Positions 24,547 to 36,990 are shown, numbered from the stretch's first letter. The stretch is 64,000 nt of DNA from Saccharina japonica (GCA_008828725.1 MEHQ01003865.1:1-64000), one strand, 5' to 3'. Numbers and translations are program-made. Notes: generated by a model not told the origin, from the sequence alone.

Positions 24547-26341
24547 GTGAGCAGAAGTTGTCATCCCTGTAAATTATAGAACGTTCATATTGTAGTGTTC
24601 CGAGTAAATATATGCACAGCCATACACCATCCCGAGAAACTCACCCCTTATCCGTCAGCGGGTCTTCCTCAGCTCTGATCGATGTGTGTTGCTCCTGCAT
24701 CCTGTCATGAGACGTTCCATTCTCTCTTGTTTTCCTACCACTGGTGAAATAATCTTCCAACCAAGGGGGCACACGTAATTAAACCCTGGCATCTGACGCC
24801 CATCTCTTGTGTCGGTTGTGTATCAGGGAAACGAAGGCGTAGACGTGAAGGAAGGCTGCCAACACACGCGCATTGAGAACAGCGATATCTCAATGCAGCA
24901 CGACGAAAACGCGGGAGGTACGTCCGTTGCCTTACCATGTTCTGTATATGATTACAACAATGCCTTCGTCTGCCAAGGGGACGTAGTGCGTGGCGTTGTA
25001 TCACTATACGGAAGAAACATCTAAGCTACAGTAATCGTTAACCTTGTGGGCACACTGGGAACACGTGTTACGTCCTTTGTGGGATATTTACAACTAGGGT
25101 TTGGTTTGGCCTTACCACGATGAGTGGAGGTTTGGCTGTGATTTATGCACTAGGAAAACGGTCCTTAGCTAGCGGTCACCCTGATTGGGCAATCAAATTC
25201 CGACATCTGCCCACGTACACCCATGAAAACAGACACACACTTCGTACACACACGACACAAAACGACCGTGGCAATGAAACATGCGATGTACCCCAGCCAT
25301 ACACGCAGCCACGGAAACATCAGCATCACAAGTGGAAAAACGCAGTCGATGCCTGGAGCCAAGGTTGTGTGGAACAGCGTTGTAAGGGGTTGCGAGTAGA
25401 AGGGGGTGGGTTGGACCGGCATCGAGCATGGATAGTAAAACTCAGATAGTCGTTTCACCCACTCGAGGTTTCGACCGCCCTCTCACGAGCATGCTGCTTT
25501 CGTGCGTCCATGCAGCGTATCTCGTTCCCGGCGGTGGTATCAAATTGGGTGGGTCTCATGCGCCTCAGACTGCGCTCCAACCGTGGAAGTATATAGCCAT
25601 ATGCAGCAAGCACAGTGTACAAAAAGTGTGATTCGCGCGAAAGGGAGTGGCTCCCATCCGCACAAAATAGTTTGTAACCACAAGAGCCTTCCTCGATGGC
25701 TGCCTCACCGGCGAAACGACTCGAACGCAGTTGTGGGGTCAATCGAAAGTCACCAAATATCTAACCCTGCCCGACCATTGCCGTATATCGTAAATATAAT
25801 GCCACAGGTATCTCCAGTCATGCAGACAACACCATTATTACAGGCAACACGATTACGAATGCAGCAGGGGCGGGAGTGCGCGTTGGGACGACGACAGCCG
25901 ACGAGAACGGCCATTTTCACGGCATCGACAACACGGTGCGTTTTGTGGGGGAACGCAAGCTGCAATTCGAAGGCATGCGGACGGAATGGTGTTGATCAAC
26001 TGTGACTTCGGAAGCAGTATATTTGATGTGCTCTCTGCCGTACATATCATGGAATCAGGTTTAACCGTATGCCGATATATATATATATGCATGGCTTCGC
26101 ATGGGTGCCGGCATTTGCCGACACCCTTGCTTTCGGGCGGGGAAGAGGAGTTGAGACGCCAGTTGCGAGATAAAACGGAGATTGATGGTGCTATTATGTA
26201 TAGGTACCAAATGGACATTTTCCCGGAATACTTTCGCTTCTCACCTCCGGCCGCGGGTCATTTCTCGCGTTATCGGCTGCGGGGCACGCACGGGGCCCGC
26301 GTGTGCACCACGGTGCCAGTGCGGGTCCAGCCCGAGGCCCG

Positions 26342-27018
26342 TGGGGCGTGCTTTGGGCCTTCGAAGTCGGGAATTCTGGCAAATAACTCAGGGGAGACGT
26401 TCCGACTTGACACCGCCTCGCAACTATTATGCAAAACCTGATGTACCAGAGGTACGTACGGCTGTTTTTTTATCCGCATGAGGACGGAACACCGACAGCA
26501 CGCACCACGCACGAGACAACAAGGACCACACCGACTTGACATTGAACGAGGCACACATCAAGCGTCGTGCAGCAGTAACAGTTGATACTATGTTCCATGC
26601 GTCTGCTCTCTCTAGGATGTGTACGTAGAGCAGTAGTAGCAGTTGTACGAGACGCATTTTATGTACTATTTTAAAATTTGGTTCCATTATTATTTTGGAA
26701 TCTACGTGGAGTACGTACACATGATCTACGACTAGGCAGGTGTGCATATCATATCTACATACCTCTATCTACGTAAACGATAGGCCGATCTAACATAGCC
26801 GTGTCGTAGGTGCTTTGCCACATGCCACATACCAACACTTCTTCAGTACGAGATAGAGAGTGGTAGGCAGGTACTGCTGTACGTTCAGTTGTACGTACGT
26901 ACAGCAGTACGTACGTTCAGTTGCAGCAGTACCTACGTTCAGTTGTATGTACGTACAGCAGTACGTACGTACAGCACTGGGGCGTGCTCTGGGCCTTCAA
27001 AGTCGCGAATTCTGGCAA
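26342..27018. repeat. 43-bp direct repeat and palindromic ACGT-rich tract
   Basis: A block at 26342-26384 (GGGGCGTGCTTTGGGCC and following through GAATTCTGGCAAA) recurs at 26978-27018. Between them, 26870-26980 is a tandem array of CAGTACGTACGT and TTCAGTTG words. The direct repeats may mark a local duplication or an insertion. Confidence 0.55.
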
Positions 27019-27021
27019 AAA

Positions 27022-27700
27022 TTGGAGCAAACCGTGGCATATACTGCTGTATTGTTTAAAGAAAAAAGTAGTAGCGACGGCCATTCCTAACGAAATTAAT
27101 GGTATCGTATCTGAGGCTCGTACAGTTATGTGTCCTTGGTGTATGCGCTTCCAGCAAAACCTCCCCCTCTGATTTTAATATCACCCCATGCTTTACAGCA
27201 GCGATTAAAACCAACTAAAAACCCGCTAATACCCGTCTATGGCTAACACTTCATACTCGCCGAGAATTTGAGCCCAGGGCACCCGGGTATCCAGCTAATC
27301 GACGGGCACCCTTAGACGAGTACTCGGCTGCTAAACGCGTACCAGCGTACCCGCCCAAAAGGTATTACGTACGGGTGAATACTCTTATCTAGGACCGGGG
27401 CGGGACTCGTCGGGCAACAGCTCTGTCATAACTATCTTCTGTGTAATTTGCTATACAGCGTACAACGGCCGTGATGCTCGTAGCCCACTGTGGGATCGAC
27501 TTTAAATCCTGCAAAAAATAGTTACACGTAGATCGACTTCAGAAACAAAACAAGTCGTTAAGCCTGGACACTAAGCTGAAGTTTCTCGACACCGGGAGCC
27601 CACTGTGCCTCAGATACGATATCATCTCGTGACAGTTGTTTCGTTAGGAATGGCCGTCGCTACTACTTTTACAGTCTATGCCACAGGTTTGCTCCAAAAA
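27022..27700. mobile_element. Foldback element in gene B intron 8
   Basis: The left arm 27022-27130 and right arm 27590-27700 are reverse complements over about 105 bp with small gaps. Shared words include TTGGAGCAAACC, AGTAGTAGCGACGGCCATTC and GTATCGTATCTGAGGC. The roughly 460-bp loop carries ACCCGGGTA-type words like those of the hAT-like element at 54214-56534. No coding frame was seen. Confidence 0.65.
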
Positions 27701-27704
27701 TTAA

Positions 27705-28060
27705 AGGGGATTTTACAAAAAGGGGTACACCCCCCTGTATCGTTACAAAAAGGGGGACATCGGTTTTCGCCGCCGGGTAAGCCCATGTACTCTGTCAAAT
27801 CGACTCGAAATTAAAAACTGATGCGTTTGCCACACTCACATGGCACCTCCCTACCATCCCCAGCGTTTTTTTTTTGTTTTTCATATGTTTAACGGGTGAA
27901 TGAGAGCGATCAAAACGGGGGTGTGAGCATATCCCCCTTTTTGTTATGCCTACGCGAGGGTATCCCCCTTTTCATCTACTTACTTCGGGAAAGTCCCGCT
28001 TTTTTCGTAACGTCCCCCTTTTTGTAAATATGCAGAGAGGTATCCCCCTTTCTGTGTCAA
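27705..28060. repeat. Inverted GGGGGACA/TGTCCCCC word cluster
   Basis: TTACAAAAAGGGGGACAT-like words near 27709-27762 are answered by their complements near 27925-28050. A related pair lies at 31210-31262. This looks like the termini of a non-autonomous DNA element with subterminal repeats, but exact ends are unclear. Confidence 0.4.
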
Positions 28061-28627
28061 AAAGACCTAGGGTAAGTGACCACTCCATGTTCTGGTTGTT
28101 GTGGCACGCCCAACAGACGACGTCTAACGTCGAAAAGACCAACGGCCCATACCTAGGCAAACGTGGCCAGCAGATCAGCATAAATTGGTTGGCGCCCTGT
28201 GCCCTGTTGTCCTCAAAAATCACCAACTTATACATAAACGAGTATATGTGGAACTAGCGCCTGCCCCCGAGGCCAATGATGTCGTAGTGACGAGCTCCCA
28301 ATCCCTGATGCCTGCAGGGGTCGTTACGGCCGACCGTGCCGAGCTGTTTTCTTCCGTATCATGTAGCAAGGAGGTGCTAATTGTCTATGTCTCGGAGTGA
28401 GCCAAGGGGCGAGCGCGTGAGGGCACGACCCTCGAGGTTTCCATCCTGTGGGACCCTGCTTATGCGGGGCCCCACAATGGATGACCCCGTCGCTTCCCCG
28501 GGAAGAGTTCGACCTTACGTCAAAACGAAGGGACCGCTTCCGACCCGGGGTTGATGACTTGGCAGGCTCTTTAGGCCTGTCGTTTGAGGTATCCATGTTT
28601 ACATGCGTGATTCCGAGGTCTACGATA

Positions 28628-30919
28628 CATACGTAACTACCCTGTCCTTCACATCGCCCCCCTCTTTATTCGCCGCAAGTTCATCTTAGCTAGGGATGGT
28701 CTTGTGGTGGTCATCTGGAGGATGATTGGTTAAGGCAACAGGGTTTCGATTTATCGGACCCGGACATAACAGCTGTTATCATGCTTGCATCCACTCCTTA
28801 TAGCTGGCGTGTTGAGTAAACACGGTGTCCTTTACAACTGACGTGTTGAGAAAACACGAACTTGGCGTTGGGGAAACTCGGGCCAGCGAAGATATTTACA
28901 TTTTCGAGCTTGCATGCTGACAGCGTATACTGGAGTTGCATGGGTTTTCCCCAAATATTATCTCAACGCACATTCCGTGTGGCCACACGTACTGGTGCGC
29001 CCCTCGTGGTTGCTGTTCTGGGAACCACGGGCAGCGTTTTTTTTTTTTTTTTTTTCCCGTGATTTCTCTCTTTTGGGCGGTACCGCCTAGATATTTTCAC
29101 GCGAAGTCGATTCGGTCGATCTGGGTGAATCGACGTATGACTTCGTTTTGGGTGGGGTGGAGTCGCGTGGCTCTCATCCCCGTGTGTGTTTAGTTGTTCG
29201 AACAGTTTTGTGACAAGACGGTGGTGTTGTTGTTTTGTCCCGTTGTAACGGCGTGTGGGCACGGGCATGAAGTGTCACGCTTCTTATAGCCCCTCACCGT
29301 TGGGTACAACAATTTTATTAACGTCTCCTTGCCCCCAGCTATTCCCACCGGAATGCTGGGTAGAGTGCCCATCAGATCATGGTAGACACGCGTGTGTACT
29401 GCCATGGCTGCTGGTGCTACTCTCATCACCGTTGTTGACTCTTGTGCCTACAGCTGAGTCAACTGTGTTTGCCAACTTGTTCGTTATGCGGTTACGCCGC
29501 GGAGCATCTGAGAATCTATTTTGCGCTGTCTCAATTCGTGCTCGTTACCTCCAACTGTACGCTTCCGTTTCCCGAGAGAAGGGGGGGGGGGCGAAGCAGG
29601 TGGGGCTATCGCGAGTTGCAAACCCTTGTGGGCTCGGTATGCGGCGATCAATTCGTGACATTGGGGTATTTCGTCCGCGCGGTACTCGAGGTCGGATTCC
29701 GGACCGTATCCTCGTAGTCGTAAGCGGTACTTGTAGTTGTGGGGGCTTGGTCTGCCGGGTCCACGTTTATGATCTACTACCCTGTCTACGAAGTAGGACT
29801 CAATTTCAGGTTCAGCCTCGTCGGGATGGTCCAATTCGGGTAAGGGGATTGGTTCCCCTAAGAACATTTCCGCCAATTTCTCGAATTGAGGGGTTGGCGG
29901 TGTCTCCCGGTGGTGGTAGGGCTTTATGTGGGCGAGGTGGACAGACACTTCTCTGGTGTCGTTCGCAAGTCGTACTCTATATACCACAGGTGATAGTTGC
30001 GAGCAAACGACGTATGGGCCTCTCCACGGTAGTAGTAGCTTTGGGTTGGGACCATCCGAGGCCTGGTATGGTGTGAACACGAGCACATCTTGTCCAGGTT
30101 GGAACACGGGGTACGGTTTAAGTTTGCAGTTATGTTCTGCCTGTTTGACTGCACGCTCGGTTTCGGCGTGCCAGTTCAAAGGCGATTTGCATACTGTCCC
30201 GCGTGTTTTGTGCGATTTTTTTTCGGTGTTTGCTGTTCTTCCTACATGGGGAATACCGAGAATGATACCGACTGGGAGTCCGGGTAGTCTTCCGAACCTT
30301 AAGGAGAAAGGTGTCTCGTGCGTCGTTGCACTAAAACTAGTGTTGCGTGCTAGCTGTACAAACGGTAAGAGAGTGGCCCAGTTGCTTTGGTCGACGGCAC
30401 TGTTCATTGCTAGCATGCTGTGCACCGTCGAGTGTACTCGTTCGGACACTGAATTACCGTGCGACTGGTACGGCGTTGTGCAGGTCTTTTTGTATCCGAG
30501 TATTTGTTGCAACTGGTATATCACCTTATTCTCGAATTTGGGACCTTGCTCGCTATGCAAGGTTTCTGGTGGGCCGAAGATGCTAATTATTATCTCGATT
30601 ATGGCATTGGCTACTGTGCCGGCCGCTTTATCACGTACCGGCCACAACACCACAAACCTCGTCAGGTGGTCCATCATCGAGAGAACGTATTTGCATTCGA
30701 TCCCTGCGGCTAAAGTTGATACCGATTTGTACTCTACTAAGTCAACCGATATTTCGTTGAAATGGCCGCTCGACAGGTAAATGGCCTGTCGGGAGTTTGG
30801 GTCTGTTGTGTGCTGTTTTTCGTCGTTGGCAAGCGTGGCATTTTTCGCACCACTCTCGTACGTCGCGGCTGATGGTGGGCCACCAATATTTTCATACGTA
30901 ACTACCCTGTCCTTCACAT
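28628..30919 (-). mobile_element. Ty3/Gypsy chromovirus fossil (integrase and chromodomain part)
   Basis: On the minus strand 29484-30917 stays open for 477 residues and reads a retroviral integrase core (ISVDLVEYK, GPPETLHSEQGPKF, PYQSHGNSVSERVHSTV), the GPY/F-type C-terminal region (PWRGPYVV), and a chromodomain (YFVDRVVDHKRGPG to YRADEIPQC). This places it in the chromovirus lineage of Ty3/Gypsy. Protease, reverse transcriptase and RNase H are not seen, so it is a fragment. The open stretch itself looks whole. An A-rich run on the minus strand (29037-29056) lies downstream. A 27-bp direct repeat occurs at 28628-28654 and 30893-30919. Complete LTRs were not delimited. The long open frame suggests a fairly recent insertion into intron 8 of gene B. 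Confidence 0.85.
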
Positions 30920-31816
30920 ATACGTAAATATATACGTAACAAATGATAGTAGTACTCCTCTGGTACTACTGCTGGCTACTGTATGTATATATGTAGTCGT
31001 GCCGGTACCGCCGTATACGTATAAGCGTATATCAGGTACCGACCATGGCGTAAAGGAGAGGAGAGTCTTATTGTACCAGGAAATGAGCTGTTGAGCTGTT
31101 CGGTCAGAGTGATGGTTAATATATGACTATGAGTATACCGTTAATGCGCTGGGCCGTTGGACTGGTGTTGACGACCGCCTCTTTAACGATAACCTCGCCG
31201 CCGGTGCTTGGTAGTGTCCCCCCGTTTGTCACGATATATGGGGGGTGTCCCCCTGTTTGTCAAATGCCCAAAATTGAACTATGAAGCATGTGCGATATAT
31301 TTTCACCTTGCGACACCCCCGGGATTTCAAGTGACCAACATCCCGAAGGGGAACCTTGTAGTATATACGAATCCATGGTGTTGGAATGCCAAGGAGAATG
31401 CATGTGACTTTCAGTCGCCGCAATGCTCGTTTGGTCGTACATATGACACAGCTGCGTCTAAACCTCGTACAAAAATGGCAGCAAACGCCAACTATACTTG
31501 TGCGGGTTATTGAACGCACGACGAATAAATATCTATTAAATAGCAACCAAATGTGAGTTTTTGTCTCATTATAGCTATATGGGGAAATCGGCATTTGCAG
31601 TATGTGGCTTCCTGTCGTCGCAATACGAAGCTTTCTGGCCATCATGTTGCACCATTCAATTTGAAGCGGGGGCGTCAATTACAACTGTATGGAATACACA
31701 GAAAATGCATGTGGCTGCCCTCCACCCCAATCATTTTTGATAACCACATGACACAGCTAAGAAGTGCACTATTCGAACGGACATATTCCCACTATTCATC
31801 CGCAAACGTCAGCAAC

Positions 31817-32266
31817 TAAGAGCCGATTTTCCAAATTGATAATTTCCTTTCAGATGAGCATGCTAATCGAGTTTAGTGGTTTGTTGTTTTTGGAGCGTTG
31901 AATTTCGCTCACAATCAAACTTTAACCTATTAATAGCATATATGTTCATCGATGGTAGGTATCGATCGACAAAACAATCGAAATAAGCCTTCGCAGGCTC
32001 GTAAAACAGAGTATATGTTGACATTGGCATTTAGGGGCGAGGTACCTCGCCCTGAAATGCCTATTTTCTTGGATCTTCCATATCTTGAGACTGCCGATGC
32101 CGATTTTGACTTGTGTTTTTGTCCCCGATGGGTGTCACAAACGGCAATGGTATACAGTGTAAGTTTTGACTGTGAGTGAAATTAATCTCTTACTGTACAA
32201 AACCCAATATTATCGATTATCATTATCATCGGAAAGTCAATCCTCCATGAGGAAAATCGGTTGTTA
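31817..32266. mobile_element. MITE family M2, uninterrupted copy
   Basis: The termini are inverted repeats: AGCCGATTTTCC at the left and GGAAAATCGG at the right, continued inward by TTTCAGATGAG and CATCGGAAAG. Length is about 450 bp, with no coding capacity. The interior includes CGAGGTACCTCGCCC and ACTGCCGATGCCGATTT. It is the reference copy for reading the interrupted one at 53874-56661. Confidence 0.75.
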
Positions 32267-32588
32267 ATTGCTCATGCTGATTGATTCAAAACACTAACAT
32301 TAGCAACTAATAATACCGGTAAGCAATAACTTTTAGTTGTGTTAACGACACATCGATAAATACATCGCTGCGAGCTGTTGGTACATGTTTTTCGTGAATT
32401 GTCTGCACGCGAAATATATTAGTGTAGCTTGGCCACGTTTCCTACGAAGTCCATAGCAGTGCTGTCTTTTTGCATAGAGCATAAACTGTTTGAGGGCTGC
32501 CGCACGTGAGAGAGAGCGAGCAGCTGTGACTCCAGCACAGGGCACACTGCACACGCACACGAACGCGCATATCCGTCTTCTCTGCTGG

Positions 32589-32825
32589 ACGCGTGCTATG
32601 ATAGAGGTCGCAGTTTACGGCTGAACCATTTTCTGCAGGGCCTCCTTACCCCCAAAATGTTGGAATAATTCCCGTTGTATACGTAGGCCATGGGATTCCT
32701 CATCGGGTAGCACACTAAATTACCTCCACAATAAGTGTTTGGGTGACGGACTGTCAGTATAGAGCTCCTCAAGTGAGGAGCATAATACATGAACAAACTG
32801 GGGCACCTCTACCGTAGCAAGCATC
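32589..32825. mobile_element. MITE family M1, copy in gene B intron 8
   Basis: The left end ACGCGTGCTATGATAGAGGT and right end ACCTCTACCGTAGCAAGC are inverted repeats about 237 bp apart. The interior word GCCATGGGATT is shared with the 10431 copy. Confidence 0.7.
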
Positions 32826-33204
32826 GCTGCGCATATCTATAGTCCACACCGCAGGAGCGTGAGCTATGGCCGCATGACTTCGCTACCCACGTAGAGCGGG
32901 CCATAGCCTCTGCGCCAGAGGCAGGGCAAGGCGAGTTGTTTGGTTTCAGCAGCAATGAGGGTATGTGTTAATGTGGTTGGTACAGCAGTTGATCCTATGG
33001 TGACCCCCTCACCTGGTCGTTGTCATATCTTTGTCGTCGGAGACTTGCCTGTTCGACCAAGCGGTCATTGCTTCGCCCCTATGATGTGGGAGAACGGTTG
33101 AGAGACGTCTTTCGCGCGGAGGCGTTGTATAACGTGCTTCAGAACTTGACCAGTGACAATATTCACCCAACCCCTCCAACCAATCAAACAACAACCGACT
33201 ACAC

Positions 33205-33324
33205 GTGGCAGGCAACACTTTCATCAACTGTAGGGCGTATGGTGTCAAAATCATGTCGACTCCACAAGAGAAAATTTGCGGGAACGAGGTCGCGGAGCTT
33301 CCCGCAGGAGAAACAGAAGAAACG
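33205..33324 (+). pseudogene. Gene B exon 9, splice acceptor altered
   Basis: It reads VAGNTFINCRAYGVKIMSTP then QEKICGNEV, matching gene A exon 9 (VTGNIMVNCKASGVNILSTP). Where gene A has the acceptor GACAG before GTG, gene B has TACAC. The nearest AG is inside the exon (GTGGCAG), and its use would shift the frame. The donor GTGAGT is normal. Confidence 0.7.
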
Positions 33325-33702
33325 GTGAGTCCACAGTCTTAATCGACAAGCACCCATATCCAATCGTATTCTAGGCGTTTGCATTTCTGGCGTTGTTGTT
33401 AAGGCCGGAGTGGGGGTGGCGACCACATGAGCGGGATTCAAACGGCGCACCGCGAGACTGAAGCGTACGTTTGGCAGATATACACATATGTATCACCTAT
33501 TGCTAGAACAACACCCCCTTACATAGAGGGCGGAAGTCGAAGGGCATGCAATAGCCGTCGAGTATTAGCTGCAAACTCCAAACCGTGTGGTGAACTCCAT
33601 GCGAACCAATTGCCGCTCGAAACTGAAGTTTCTTCATGCCCCTCGCGCCCCGCCCATTCGCCCGATTTCATCATGATTATGGCCCGCACACAACACATGT
33701 AG

Positions 33703-33876
33703 TACAACTACTCTGGGGGCTGGTATGGCGCGGACTACAAGCCGTTCGACGCATGCGACAGTCCCCCGGCTCCATTGCATTTGCCCGGTGCGGTGTACCT
33801 GGGATGTTGGAAGGACGTACGTGGCGAGCGCACAATGGGTTTAGAGTACAAGGCGAAAAACAACCTGACCAATGAG
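33703..33876 (+). CDS. Gene B exon 10: WSC domain first half
   Basis: After CACATGTAG the frame reads YNYSGGWYGADYKPFDACDS then AVYLGCWKDVRGERTMGLEY and NNLTNE. This is a canonical WSC start with GCWKD. It lacks the Thr/Pro linker of gene A. Phase is 0 at both ends and the donor is GTGACT. The frame within this exon is intact although the gene as a whole looks decayed. Confidence 0.8.
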
Positions 33877-34387
33877 GTGACTAAAGGGGGCCCATCCATC
33901 TGGCTCCTTATATTTTTCTAGACGAAATACGTTTCAGGGGTGGGCGCGGGAGCAGTGCTTGTCAACGGGGCTAGTCGCATAGGTGTTTCCGGTCTGTTGA
34001 GGATGTAGCTGTAAGGTGTGCTCGCAAAGTGCATGTCAAACGACCCTTTGAAAATAAGTTTGAGCGTTGTTGTTTGTTCTGGTTGACGCCACTCCTCTTC
34101 TTCCCGCGTGTTCGTACTAGTGGGAGGCCCTCTGGCGTCCTGTCGGTACTAATAGTCAGCGACGAATTGCGAACGGATGCCTGCAACGCTAGCCTAAAGG
34201 CGCATCCTCCTCGGGATTATTATAATTGCAGGAGCCCACCGTGTGGTTCATACGATCATTCGATCTGAAGCCCGTCGATCGTTCACTAGGAAAGATCAAA
34301 GAGCGAAGGTGCTCATAAGCTCGTTCTTGCCGACCCCTCGAAAGCGCATGTACTCATCCTCGCTCTCGACCTCCCCTATATATTCAG

Positions 34388-34449
34388 GCCTGTGTCGAAC
34401 GCTGCAGAGATGAGGGCAAGAGGTTCGCCGGAACAACGTTCGCCAAGCA
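34388..34449 (+). CDS. Gene B exon 11: WSC domain second segment
   Basis: A 62-bp exon after TATATTCAG reads ACVERCRDEGKRFAGTTFAK and ends at GTGAGT. Length and phase are identical to gene A exon 11. It supplies the CxxxC pair of the WSC fold. Confidence 0.8.
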
Positions 34450-34686
34450 GTGAGTCGGTTTATCAGCCACCATCGACACGTACAATACTAACGATAGGCG
34501 CAGTTTACATCATCGCATTGTGCATACCGTTTGATTTCGGCTGTATATACCCTCCTGCATAAGATAAAGGCGCGGGGCGGGGGGCGAACATGCTTTGCTG
34601 TTCGACGTTTAGTAGATACACATCGTGACAGTACTCCCCAACACACGTCGTGGACGATATACGCACTCAGGTCTGCATGTTTCAAG

Positions 34687-35143
34687 ATTCGTGGGTTTGT
34701 CCAACCCTTTCAACTGTGTTCCATATTTTCCGTTCGAATGCCGCCTCCGAGAACACGAACGCGCCCGCATCAACAGCGAGTCGGCGATTGGCCGACGTGG
34801 CGAGAGCACCGACTGTGCTAGCAATATTCTGACATATTTCTCGTCTTCCGAACTCGTATTCCGAATGGGAGCGTACTGTATGGAGGTTTACAAGTTTCAA
34901 ACATATGTCACTGCGTCATAATCCATGTGGCGACCACTCAAAAATACATTCCCCCATCCTGCTCCGCGACACATACTTTCCTATGATGGCACAGGTGCCG
35001 ATGTACCGACTCCGAATCGGACGTGTACCAACACGGAGAGAGTACCAAGTGTACCAAAGATTGTCCCCGCGATTCCATACTGCCCTGCGGTGGGCGGTGG
35101 GCCGTCACATCGTGGGAACTTGTTTAGTGACCTGCTGCAGTGA
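34687..35143 (+). other. Candidate terminal exons of gene B
   Basis: After TTTCAAG a frame in the right phase (2) runs open through ECRLREHERARINSES and GESTDCAS, the WSC end signature, to a stop at 34919-34921. A second open stretch after ATGGCACAG (about 34994) reads GTGADVPTPNRTCTNTERVP and on to SDLLQ before a stop at 35141-35143. Both blocks have DNA counterparts downstream of gene A exon 11 (11860-12290). Which combination is spliced cannot be decided here. Confidence 0.4.
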
Positions 35144-35149
35144 GCAAGC

Positions 35150-36990
35150 GAGACAGAGGTGTAAAAAGGGACAGGGGTAGGCCGAGTCAAGCACTCAGCG
35201 CATTTTTGCGCCTGAGGTTTTAGATTCAAGCACAGCTTTAATAGCTGCCTAGAGTTTGTCGTGCTCGATTGTTAACGCGTTCCTGTAACGATAGGTTGCG
35301 ACTTTAGTTGTGATACTGTAATTTTAATTTGCTGCGAAGAGTTTTGTGCTAGGATAACCAAACCCCGAGTGACCAAAACCTGTCCTGGCACAACGCATGA
35401 CCAGGTCGGGTTTGGCGTATAACCCGTGGGGTTCGGGGTCGGCCAGTAACTGAAAATACGGCGAGGCTGGCAGACAACGAGGTCCCCACCCGCCCACAAA
35501 AATTCGATGCGCACTGTTATGGTCGTACTTGAAAATCAGCGGCAGTGCTATTTATAAGTCATGTTTATGTTGTGCGGTTGTCCCAGAGCTTTACCTCAGG
35601 GTCGCACGGGGATCGTACACGCAGCCCATTCGCCCGCGGAGAGCTCAAATTGTATGTTCTAACCGTTCGTTTATGAGTGTGGTTTCTTCGAAAGTGCCGA
35701 AGATGCGCTCAAAAGAGTTGATTCATCTATAATATCGTGGTCTACCTTGCGCTTTGGCTGTGCGCTGCATGTCAGTGCAATACACGCATACCTACCTAAG
35801 ATGTACCCAGAGTCAAGCACGGTGTAATTGGCATTATACCCACCCAGGAATTCCATCATGAATTGTGTTTCCATCAGTGGTGTACAGGGCAGAAGAAATT
35901 GAAGACGGTTGATAGGGTAGGCGTATAATAGGCGCGGTCACAGGTTGGGTTCCCGGTTGAATTGGAGTTGCAAAGGGTACACACAGGCGTTCCTGCAATA
36001 TATCGACAGAGGAAGTAACCCGTTTAAGCTAAGTGACCTAATACGATATGCACGCGCATCCTGCCTGGAAACGTCGGCGTCGAGAACAGAGCCATTCTCG
36101 GCGTAATTTCCACAGCGGCAAACCCACCCGGTGTCATCCTACCTCTGCCGCCTGTTCAAGTAGTGGTTATCCAGTCAAGCTTGGCGACACCACGGCTATT
36201 CAGGGCGTTCTGGTACACGTTAGGGTGAGCTCATAGCTCTTCGTACCACTGGACTATGGTTGCTGCCACCACTGGCGTACGCAGATTAACATATGGCCTA
36301 CAGTTGCCGCGGATGTATGGTAGTATTCATGCTTAGTAGTACATGAAAGGTTTTTGCTTCTTGCAGGCGAAGGGCGAGCTTCTACCGTCGCTTTTACAAC
36401 TTTACACGTAGCATTGCGGAAGATCTTGATTCTAGGAGGGATTGACGACTCTTTGACGTTCACTTTGTTTGAGGTTGTACGCTGTCCCTGTTAATGCTAA
36501 GCTGCAGGGGACAGTTCAAGTTGCCCCCCCCCCTCTATCGGAATTTTTCAAGCTGAACAGCTCGAATTGAGGTGTCGTAAATAAGTTGTTCGTGCCTGGT
36601 TTCCTCTGTGTTGTTTCATGTACGCACATATCCTGGCGGTTTGTTTAATTCGTCTACCTGGGCCTTCCCCGAATCTCTTCGGGCCTGTGGTATACGTCGG
36701 GAGGGAGGGCAATGCTGCCTCGGGCCATCCTGATATACCCTCGAGGCTTACTATTGGTAGCGCATGCAGGAAGTCTAGTCGTGGCATGTAAGCGACGTAG
36801 AGGCCTGGACACGCCATATACTATGGCGTACATAATGTCGCCTTGCCTTTCGTGACCCAAGTGAGCTTCTGCGCTACCGTTCACTTGTTTTTTAATTCAT
36901 ATACACTGCCTGTTAAGGCTGAGCAAGAGTTGACAGTGCCAGGTGCCCTCCCCCTTCTGTGGAGAGTGCATGTTAAATAATTCGACGTGA
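35150..36990. other. Region between gene B and the Copia fossil with no clear gene
   Basis: Several short frames exist. An open stretch near 36050-36230 ends at a GTGAGC donor-like site but has no recognisable domain. No repeats shared with the rest of the window were noticed. Confidence 0.4.

Larger units (their letters stand above)
21962..33876 (+). pseudogene. Gene B: beta-helix/WSC paralogue, decayed, interrupted by a 7.3 kb intron
   Basis: Exons matching gene A are 21962-22087, 22490-22586, 23189-23299, 23734-23829, 24444-24546, 24827-24917, 25808-25935, 33205-33324 and 33703-33876, with a further WSC exon at 34388-34449. They read VDGLEGERITIEGVGG, DFTIDGQVWDNVDD, GGYVSALDGLVLKRM, ECVRLRHFATYAVIEDNIIRDCG, GNEGVDVKEGC, ISSHADNTIITGNTITNAAGAGVRVG, ICGNEV and YLGCWKDVRGERTMG. 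No exon 1 was found: the NADAR relic lies where it should be. Exon 6 is 103 bp instead of 107, which shifts the frame. The acceptor of exon 9 reads AC. Intron 8 (25936-33204) holds foldback, Gypsy and MITE insertions. The signs point to a dying copy, although a sequencing error at exon 6 cannot be excluded. Confidence 0.75.

Noticed and set aside
29255-30780. Plus-strand frames of 273 and 284 residues
   Set aside because: They are antisense to the chromovirus integrase and chromodomain frame and have no domain of their own.
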